A stretch of DNA of 64,000 nucleotides from Ciona intestinalis (Eukaryota; Chordata; Ascidiacea; Phlebobranchia; Cionidae), in NCBI RefSeq assembly GCF_000224145.3, contig NC_020170.2, forward strand, positions 67,001-131,000, given 5' to 3'. This document shows positions 45,101 to 64,000 of the stretch, piece by piece. Under the pieces are notes generated by a model. That model saw only the letters and a list, made by a program, of their open reading frames with translations. It had not been told where the DNA came from and did no database searches. The position numbers and the translations under genes are program-made. The first letter of the stretch is position 1; every line of letters starts with the position of its first letter.

Positions 45101-47870
45101 AAGCTAAAATAAAATAAGGGATAAAATATTACCTTAGTTGTTGCTTTATCTGTGGTACTGTCGGGAACACATTTTTCACCAGTATCTGCTGAGCCACCAT
45201 TTTGTTTTGATTCTGTTTGTTCAGGAGGGGCGACGGTTTCATTCTGGACACAAAACAAGTCAGTTTTTTAAAGAACATATATCTGTAACTAAACAGTTGT
45301 GAAACTTTGAAAAAAATCATAAAACAGAAATATCAACAAAATTATTTATATTCCAATTATACTTAAACGCTAATTTTGCTTCTCTTAATTTTTTCTTTAT
45401 ACCAAACAATAGGTAGTGAAATTTCAGTTGCTAATTCTTTTACTTTTGGTTAGAATCTACTATTTACTTTTGATTAGAATCTACTAATTGACAATGATAT
45501 TTATATACTCACTTCTTTAACAGATTCCTCTTCTTTAATTGAATCATTGGCAGTGAGCAAAAACGGATTGCTGGAAGAGACAAGAAGTCCAGATCCAATT
45601 CTGGCAGGTTGAAGGGGAGACTTGTCATTTTTATGTTGTGCTCCTGTTTTGACAAAAGTATAAATCTTTGAATGATTGTAAACCCACATAGTGTTTGCCC
45701 GGCGCCGTGGCTCAGTGGGTTAGGCGCCTGCATCAAAACCAAATAGTCCCCGATTAGATGCTCAACCGCGATACTAATACTAACACTGATTGGCATATGT
45801 GTCTTTGTTGGGCAAGACACTTAACGGACATTGCTCCAACCCAGCGGTCACTAATGGGTTGTCCAAAAAGGAAGCCATATAAAATAATAATCATACATAA
45901 ACCTGAAAAGTGTGGTAACACGTAAGCACATGAGGATAAAAAAAATGGTACCAATAATACGCTTCAGACTGCAATGCGACATCAGCCGCACAGAGGACTT
46001 AAGTGGGCTTTCCAGATGTTTTGGTAATAGGCAAAATCTGACCTAAACCCCAGGTCCTTGACAAGAACCTCACCCATAAAGAGTAAAAAAAATTTTAAAA
46101 ATATGTTGCGTTGCTGAGGTAGCTCTGCTTGCATTGTTACCATAATATGTGTTATAACGACTGTCATTGCCCACACAAGATTATTTGATTATTTTAAGTT
46201 GATTAAACCCAATTAACAGAATATTTTTTTATTCCTGCAGATTAGTCAATTATAACTAGTATTTACCTGATGTGGACGACACAGTTAATTTGGAAGGTTG
46301 CAAAAATTTACATCGGTTTGTAGAGTCTGTGAAACAAAAATAATTATACAAACTAACCGCAATGGTTGTTTTTACTTCACATTTTACCTTCTGCAGATTT
46401 CGGAACAGGTTTTGCTTGTCCATGTATTAATGTTGGTGGTTGCAGACGAAACGCTGGTCGCTTCTCCTCTGGTTCATGTTCTGTGGCTTCTGTTGATGAG
46501 CCCACCATGTCTGCACGTGATCTTTTTAACCATGTTCCTGTGTTGTAAATACTTTGATATCGGAAAGCTTCTTTAATATTTAATTCTAAATTGGTTGAAA
46601 TACTGTTGGTTTTACATTCAACTTAACACACATTCAACTTAACACAGATTTTCTTTTTTGGAAATCTCAATTGAAACTGAATTTAATTCTGAATTCGTCA
46701 ATGCCAAGTTTTTAAAATATTATTAGTTAAAATTGATTATTATTTTACTTCTACACTCTCAATGGCACAAACTGAATAAAAGCACTGGAAAGAACTGCTA
46801 TGATGTCATGATTTCCAGCCATGCATTGTAGAGGTTGGTGTATGTTGTTTAAACTATTATGGTGACCTTATTTGAGGTTTTATAAATTTTAATATGTAGG
46901 ATTGTTTTTATGCCTTTTCTAGGAAAAATTTTTAAATGAACTAAAAGAAATCTAAATTTAGTTGTAGAATTAAAACAAACTTTACAAGAAACCCAGCATC
47001 GAAATAAAGATCTAGTGATATTTTTAAATTTGATTACATGAGGTAGCCGTATAGCTAGGGATGCACATTACAGAATTTCGAATTCGTGAGATTCGAATCC
47101 TTTTGTATTTGAAACCAATTACAAGATCTGGTATTCTGTTTAATGACGTCATCACGCGGTACTTCTAGAAGTGTATGTAGGCTATTGAAAAATACAATAC
47201 AAAGGTTTGAAGACGTTCTTATTTTTACAATCGTGAAAAATGCATATTTTAAACTTTGTAAGTACAGAATGTTGTACTTGTAGAACACTCATTGCGATCC
47301 GGCAGAAGTGTTGCTGCAGTAAACAACATTAACCTGTTTTAATTGGGAGAAAACAACTGGAAAGTCAGTGTAGTTATGTCTAAATACGCCTATCTCAATG
47401 TAAACATGCAATAAAACAAAGCTGCTTTAATCTTTACTGACCGTAAACTAAAAACACAAGCATTTAGTTTACTTTTGAAAGGTTACCAATGAACGCGTCA
47501 ATCGCTATTATGATACAAATAATCAACACGTCTATTGGTATTATGACACAGAAAATTCAGAGTCAATCACTACTATATTGTAATAAACAATCTGCCAATG
47601 CAAGCCAAATAATTTTACATTGCTTATTCCCGCACTAAACGATACTTCGCCGTTTGCATGTTCTCGCGGAAGGCGCTGCTGTAACTATTTTACATCATAT
47701 ATGACGTCATAATGATTATTACGTCACACGATTTTTAAGTCACTATAGCCGGCCACCCCAAGAATGAAAACTTGGAGCCTATGTTGCATATATATACTAT
47801 AATTAAAAAAAACAGAACACTTACCACTGACAATATTCTCTTGCGGTTTATTATCTTCACTCTTGGACAT
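42111..47870 (-). CDS. RANBP3: Ran-binding protein 3
   Basis: Nuclear cofactor of CRM1-dependent export that binds RanGTP. Exons 47870-47825, 46537-46388, 46326-46267, 45643-45513, 45243-45133, 44933-44826, 44325-44227, 43420-43369, 43312-43146, 42984-42861, 42803-42664 and 42353-42111 sum to 477 codons, all in phase. The N-terminal part has FRLQPPTLIHGQA, a signature shared with vertebrate RanBP3, then two FG motifs in the family context FVFGQNLAER and FVFGKKMEER. The Ran-binding domain covers about residues 270-400: VEVVTGEEGEKNVLQ, CKLYQFDAKNQNWLERGVGS, SRLVMRTHGSLRLVLNTKVW, and VFLISGTINDAEQIYRAL. The acidic, Lys-rich tail ends in a run of Thr. The introns contain a family B fold-back element and a SINE. 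A minus-strand polyA signal at 41804-41809 would place its 3' end against the DYNLT5-like gene. Confidence 0.93.
43478..44212. mobile_element. fold-back MITE, family B long form with a Maf site
   Basis: Intron of RANBP3. Arms CAATGCATGGGATTTCCCAT / AATGGGAATCCCATGCATTG and outer end TTTTTCGTTGGTATGCCCC on the right. Centre carries a perfect T-MARE, TGCTGAGTCAGCA (43835-43847), and a two-mismatch partner GGCTGACTCGGCA (43688-43700). Closely related to 13888-14767. Confidence 0.75.
45698..45945 (+). mobile_element. tRNA-derived SINE with intact A-box region
   Basis: CCGGCGCCGTGGCTCAGTGG then GTTAGGCGC is a clear tRNA-like head with an A box (TGGCTCAGTGG). GTCTTTGTTGGGCAAGACAC is the body. The 3' part is shortened. 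It is followed at 46040-46090 by a short block like the 3' end of the LINE remnant at 12000-12045. In a RANBP3 intron. Confidence 0.8.
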
Positions 47871-48040
47871 CTTGTACAAATTTCGAGAAATATTTCGCTT
47901 TAGTATCCTTACTAAAACGAACTTAGCAATCAAGGTGGTTCAAAAGTTTTATGACTTATTTCTGTGGAAATATATCAAATTAAATATTTGAAGTTATCAG
48001 CAAATACGCATTAGATGCAGCTAAAAGGAGGAATTGAGAG

Positions 48041-49223
48041 TAAGGATGTGCCGAACCAAGCCCGAACTCAAAAGCTCGTGCTCGAGCGTCTCCTTTTTTG
48101 ATGCTCAGCACTTGACTGAAAACTGGACCAAGGGCCAAACCTTTTGCTATTGCTATAATGTTACACACGAGAGCGAAAAATATTAAAAATGAAAAAAAGT
48201 GAAGCTACTGAAATATACCGAGACTAGTCAGCGTAGCTTTCTCTTTAATTATTTTTCGTTCCTAGTGAATTTGCACTCTCGCAAGCAACGAATTGCAGCG
48301 CCAGCGAATTTGCTGGTATTGAATTACAGCTGGTGTCGAACTGCAGCGCATATCGAATTACAAAGGGCCCAATGTTTTCATATTTGATTTAAGATAAAAA
48401 GCCCAAAATCCATAACCTATTTTATAATGAAATAAAAAAAAAATGCTGCAACAGTTATAAACAATTTTCAATTAAATATTATATATTTTATATGAATTTT
48501 ACATTTTGCAATACTGGGAATTACGAAACGACTCTTTACCGCAAACCACGTGTTCTGTATTATTTTAAATAGCAACGCTTTTCGAATGAATAGAAACATA
48601 TTCTCATACGCCTTTCTCCTTGATGACATCAAAGGTGCTTGGGCTTGTCCGGGCTTTTCGTTAAAGCCTTGCACTCGGCGAACCCAAGCTTTTACAACAC
48701 ATGGAGCTATACAGAGAAGACGGAAATTTTTTTCCTCTAGGAGGCGATGACAAATTCGTTTCTCTATTCTATGGTGAGAAGTTAGTTTCACGGTTTATAC
48801 AAATAAGATATAAACCCCTAACCCCAAACCCTAACTCCAAACTCGTGCTAATCAAACAAAAAAAACTTTAAAAAAAATAAAAATAAGTATTCCACTGTGC
48901 GGGACTCGAACCCGATAAAAATGAAACAAAGAGAGTATAGGACCACACGCAAAGCGTTACACCACAGACTCGACGACAGTAAACAGAATGAAAGAGCGTA
49001 TATAACCGACCTAATGTGGGAAATATGTTCTTACTAGTGTTTTATATATTTATAAAGTTATTATTATTATTTAATTAATTTGTTTACACTTATTAACACT
49101 TTGTAGTGCTGTTTTGTTCATTTTTCCGTATTTTTTAATTTAAATAATTACCGACACCTAGCGGAAAAAGTTTTCCGTCTTCTCTGTATAGTCCCATGTT
49201 TTTACAACTTGAGCACATCCCTA
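48041..49223. mobile_element. GGGATGTGC-ended element with nested insertion
   Basis: Left end AAGGATGTGCCGAACC and right end (reverse complement) TTAGGGATGTGCTCAAG are similar inverted ends. The inner left part matches the repeat at 22407-22640. The second half holds the nested MITE 48709-49199. Provisional hAT-like assignment; no transposase frame. Confidence 0.45.
48709..49199. mobile_element. MITE carrying a tRNA-like promoter
   Basis: Inverted ends ACATGGAGCTATACAGAGAA / TTCTCTGTATAGTCCCATGT, extended by GACGGAAA and TTTTTCC. On the minus strand the interior has a perfect B box GGTTCGAGTCC (48902-48912) and an A-box-like TGTGGTGTAACGC (48954-48966), with a T-stem CGGG/CCCG. The D-arm and acceptor stem do not fold convincingly as a whole tRNA, so I call it tRNA-like rather than a tRNA gene. 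Confidence 0.55.
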
Positions 49224-50229
49224 ATTCAGAGAAATAATATTTCCTTGCTTAATGCCTATGGGCAGAGAGAAGGTTAAATAAATGTACAGAAGGTAATCTT
49301 ACCGCTTGTAATAAGTGAAAATTTTTGGTCTGAACTCCTAAAATGTTGCTCATGTCACATTAATACCCACTGTATATTTAAGAAAAACACTGATTTGTTT
49401 GTATTCAATATTAACTTTAAAAATGAGCAAAAACATGCTTAGTCAGCTTTGTCGTAATTCACCTGCCTTAAGTAATATTAACTACATGTTATATTATAGT
49501 AGGGATAATATGTGCAGGATATCTTAACTGCGTGGCCTATGAGTTAGACTTTGCTAGTAGTTAGGTAAAATCAAATGAATATAATATTATGATGTAATAA
49601 TGCAACTTTTGTTCAGTTTAGGACGTCTCGTATTCGCGTATACTAAATAGGTTTACGTAGCAGTGTAGCACTTTTTCTGCAATTTTAAAGTTAATTTTTT
49701 AAAAATGTTATACCGTGGGTATCACAGAGACCTAAAGAACATTTTGGGGCCGAAACTTGTACTGGCCACCAGCGGTCGAGCAGCAAAAATACCTCAAAGA
49801 AACAGGTTTTAGCAGAGGCATGGTGGAGAGCCAAACTGGCCCTGATTAGTGATTCCTACCATTCAACTGCTCATATGCTTTAGGCAAGGTTAATCTGGTT
49901 TAACTCCATTTTTCCTTCCTTTATTTTTGGCCAAATAGTACCTTTAGATTCCTTAACAGAAACTATGTGACAATTTTTTCTTATGTTATATTACTTCTTA
50001 CTTGTACAGTACTGCTTTAATGTTGACTGACTTTGATGAAAGAATTGACGAAATAAACGTACCCATTTAAAATGTGCGGGTTGTGGATATTTTAGTAAAT
50101 ATAGCTTTAAATTGAAAACGGTTGGCGTTGGTGACTTGCTGTTAATGATTCGTCTCATTGCCTCAAAATAAATCCACCTACAATATTTTTCGAGTTAGGA
50201 CCAAAAATGTGATTTCTATTCCGCGTGGT

Positions 50230-51240
50230 TGCGGATATTTTTGGGCACGTATTCAGAATATACTATAGCTCAAATTTAACAAGAGACCAAAACTCTAATG
50301 AGTAAGCACGTACAAAATAATTAGCATAATACTATTTAACCCTCTTTCGATTAAGGTCGATCAAAACAAGCCAGAACTCAGCAACAAAGCGATTTTCGGT
50401 CGCCATTGGTGACTGTGGAGCAGTGGGTAAAATTCATTTACATATGTATCATAACTCATGAAGACTTATGATGTAAGAATATGTGTAAATATGCTGTGTA
50501 GAACTCCTGCAATTTGTTGTTGTTAACTCACACTAGTTAACCTTTTCGCCGTTAAAAAACGTTTGCTTTTGCGGATTTGGAAAACTATAATCACGCAGCA
50601 CTTAGGTTTCTTTGGAGTTTAATTTTATTCATATGTTGTTTAACAAAACATAATGGTTTAATTGCGATAAACGATAATAAGGTATATGAGTAGCGCTTTC
50701 AATACGTGCCCACTTAAATGGTATTAGTTTGGTACAGGCGTCAATCGTTGTGTGGATTGCTTAACTCACAAACACGCGTCATCCCAAACTGCCGGACATT
50801 ATAACCGCTGTTTCGCCAGTTCGTTAACTGGAAACCGTGACCTTATTGGTTACGCGCGGGCGGTGGCAGATTGAAGCCCCAAGTTCGATGCTTATTTAAG
50901 ATATTTTTAAATAAAAGATATGGTAGACTGTTACTATACACACTTTTTATTTATATTTGCACTGCAACGCAAGAAAAACCGGGTTTCCGTTGTATGGCAG
51001 TTTACCTGATTCGCAAGCGTTATAACCATTAAATACTTATTAATTGGACGATTTTATACACTATGCTTATACGACTAAGCTCATTTAAAATTAATGTATC
51101 GAATTATTCATGATAGGGGAACATTTTAGAATTAGCGCTTTTAAAGGAACAGAAAGTAATCGTTTATTACTCGCTAATCAGGCAATTATATATGTAGTAT
51201 GGGTTGGGGTATTCTAGTGCATTCATTTAATTAAAGTTTA
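50230..51240. repeat. long dispersed AT-rich repeat, copy A
   Basis: Shares ordered blocks with 54360-55510: TTGACTGTG/GGTGACTGTGG, CACACTAGTTAACCTT-type, GCTTAAAAACGTTTG/TTAAAAAACGTTTGC, CGATAAACGATAATAAGGTAT, AAATGGTATTAGTTTG.TACAG and GCGTCAATCGTTG. No ORF. A shorter part is at 32870-33230. Confidence 0.6.
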
Positions 51241-51339
51241 AGGTACATTTTGAATTTAGCATTTTGGTCAAACAGTAAAGTAATCGAACTCGGGACATAA
51301 GGCTACAATGTGTACCCGGTGTCGTGATATGTCGTTCCG

Positions 51340-51500
51340 ACTGATATTTTTGTACCGGGGCTACTGCGCATGCGCCAAAAAACTACTGCGACCACCCGGT
51401 TCAAACTTATTACGACCCTCTGTTAAAAACGTTCCAGACACGACGTTTACACGCTAATTAACTTTTTGATTTAAAGTCGACAGAACTGAGTTGAATACGT
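51340..51500 (+). repeat. family F repeat with NRF1 palindrome
   Basis: GTTCCGACTGATATTTTTGT, TGCGCATGCGCC (51365-51376), GTTCCAGACACGACG, TTTACACGCTAATTAA. A direct diverged copy follows at 51935-52110. Confidence 0.65.
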
Positions 51501-51934
51501 TATTTGTATGCCTAGAATAAGCAAGCAGGCTACTACTAATAAACTTATTTTAGATTAGTTTGATAAGCATATTTCACATGAATTACTAACACTTTTCTCA
51601 AATAGGATGGCTTACATATGCCATATCTTTCTCTTCAATTGTAAAATTACTCGAAAAAATAAGCCGTGTAGGCTATAATACAAAGTAAATATTTTTCTTT
51701 GATGATCAAAAATAAACAATGCTAAATGCAAACTATATTCTTTGACTTTGCTTTATAAAATAGAACAATACTAACAGATGTAAGAGTCGAGTGTAACAAT
51801 GAAGTGATTTGGGTTTTCATTTCAATACTGGTAATTATCGGCATAGCATGACGTCTGACGTAATCAGACATCGTGACGCCAGGAGTACAGATGGTAGAAA
51901 TATACCTTAAAACGGTGCAAAATGTGTTTGGCAA

Positions 51935-52110
51935 TACTTTGTCGTAATCTATTCGTTTCGATTGATATATTTGTACCTGTTGCGCATGCGCAGTATGTCG
52001 AAACAAATACAATAACCACCAGGTCCAAATTTACTACGACTCTTCGTTGAAAACATTCCAGACCCGACGCTTACACGATTAAACTTTAGTTTTGAATTGA
52101 AAGTCACCAG
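51935..52110 (+). repeat. family F repeat with NRF1 palindrome, second copy
   Basis: GTTTCGATTGATATATTTGT, TGCGCATGCGCA (51981-51992), ATTCCAGACCCGACG, CTTACACGATTAAAC. Same order and orientation as 51340-51500. Confidence 0.65.
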
Positions 52111-52177
52111 AACTAAGACTTTCTAACCTTCAAATTTGTTTAAGTCACTTAGTTTTTCTTCGATACCCGCTATGATA

Positions 52178-52240
52178 TTTTAAATAAATGAATGAACAAA
52201 TGTAACTAACTTAATCCTCGCGTGGCTGGAAAACAACTTT
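52178..52240 (-). mobile_element. SINE tail fragment
   Basis: AAATAAATGAATGAACAAATG, TAACTAACTTAATCCTCGCG, TGGCTGGAAAAC. Confidence 0.6.
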
Positions 52241-52486
52241 TGGAAAACGAAATGTAACCTTTAAACGTAAAATGTCGGCTAATTTACGATTTAAATAACA
52301 ATAGTGGGCATTTTGTGTTTTTGAAACAGATAGTCTCATAATGCTGATTGTTCTACATGCACTAAGATATTTAACAATAAATCGTTTATTGCAAAATAAA
52401 GTAAGAGAACTGTAAGGCAGAAAAAAGAAGAAACCCAGGCACAGTTGAACTAACTTGAACACGAAATCAACATTCCACTTTTCGTG

Positions 52487-63637
<11,151 letters not shown>

Positions 63638-64000
63638 CTGCAAAACAGAACTTTGTAAATTCTGATTATTTACCATTTTCTCTCCTATATTAGTACTAAC
63701 GTTTACCCATGTACATTGAAAATGTTATCAAAACGTTGGAAAACGAAATCTAATAGCTTAAATGTTGATATGGGTAAAATTTACCACAATAACTAAAGTG
63801 ATATATACACCATAAGCTGAGGTATCCAGCAATGGAAAATAACTTAATACACTGGTAAAAGGTCAAACAAACATTAGAATCCACATTATGCAAAGATAAA
63901 TCATAATATATTTAGTGATAAACAAATAGGAGTCCAGACCACGCTCATACAAGTTGGTTTTAATTGAAAATATACACTCGGTACTTTAATGTAACAAAAT

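Larger units (their letters stand above)
47871..52486. other. intergenic region, repeats only
   Basis: Between the RANBP3 start and the KIF21 3' end. It holds the nested elements 48041-49223, a long dispersed repeat 50230-51240, two family F copies and a SINE tail. 49230-50230 shows nothing I recognise. A minus-strand AATAAA at 52385-52390 probably ends the KIF21 transcript. Confidence 0.5.

Noticed and set aside
48895..48970. tRNA gene on the minus strand
   Set aside because: The B box and T-stem are good, but I could not pair a 7-bp acceptor stem or a normal anticodon arm, and it lies inside a MITE.

Overview
The window looks like a piece of a small, AT-rich animal genome, most likely an ascidian tunicate of the Ciona type. 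The genes are split by many GT-AG introns, often only a few hundred bases long and in two places about 63-65 bases. The predicted proteins match bilaterian families, and the gaps and introns are full of short non-autonomous transposons and one tRNA-derived SINE family with TTCA-type tails. The species is inferred from these traits; no marker gene settles it.

Layout: (1) 1.2-6.1 kb, plus strand: a large disordered Ser/Pro-rich protein that I do not recognise. (2) 9.5-15.1 kb, plus: an SLC35E3-like nucleotide-sugar/triose-phosphate-type transporter in five exons, its introns loaded with repeats. (3) 17.9-24.1 kb, minus: ATP6AP1 (Ac45), the V-ATPase accessory subunit, nine exons, 410 residues. 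(4) 27.6-32.4 kb, minus: a Disabled (DAB1/DAB2) PTB-domain endocytic adaptor with polyQ modules. (5) 32.4-41.0 kb: a gene-poor stretch of MITEs and other repeats. (6) 41.0-41.8 kb, plus: a Tctex1-type dynein light chain (DYNLT5-like). (7) 42.1-47.9 kb, minus: RANBP3, twelve exons, 476 residues, tail-to-tail with gene 6. (8) 47.9-52.5 kb: repeats. (9) 52.5 kb to the right edge, minus: the coiled-coil and WD40 parts of a KIF21 kinesin; its motor domain lies outside the window, and two runs of N cut the gene.

The genes are ordinary housekeeping or trafficking genes (Golgi transport, V-ATPase assembly, clathrin adaptor, dynein, Ran export, kinesin) and do not form an operon. Exon chains were built by hand from splice sites, reading phase and family similarity. 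Every chain sums to a whole number of codons except where N gaps intervene. The most unusual signals are in the repeats: a large fold-back element carries perfect Maf-recognition palindromes inside two introns, one MITE keeps a perfect 8-bp target duplication, a solo-LTR-like element is nested in a SINE, and a duplicated repeat carries perfect NRF1 palindromes. In the genes, the notable points are a stop-free 63-bp intron in the dynein light chain and conservation in KIF21 of residues mutated in human CFEOM1.
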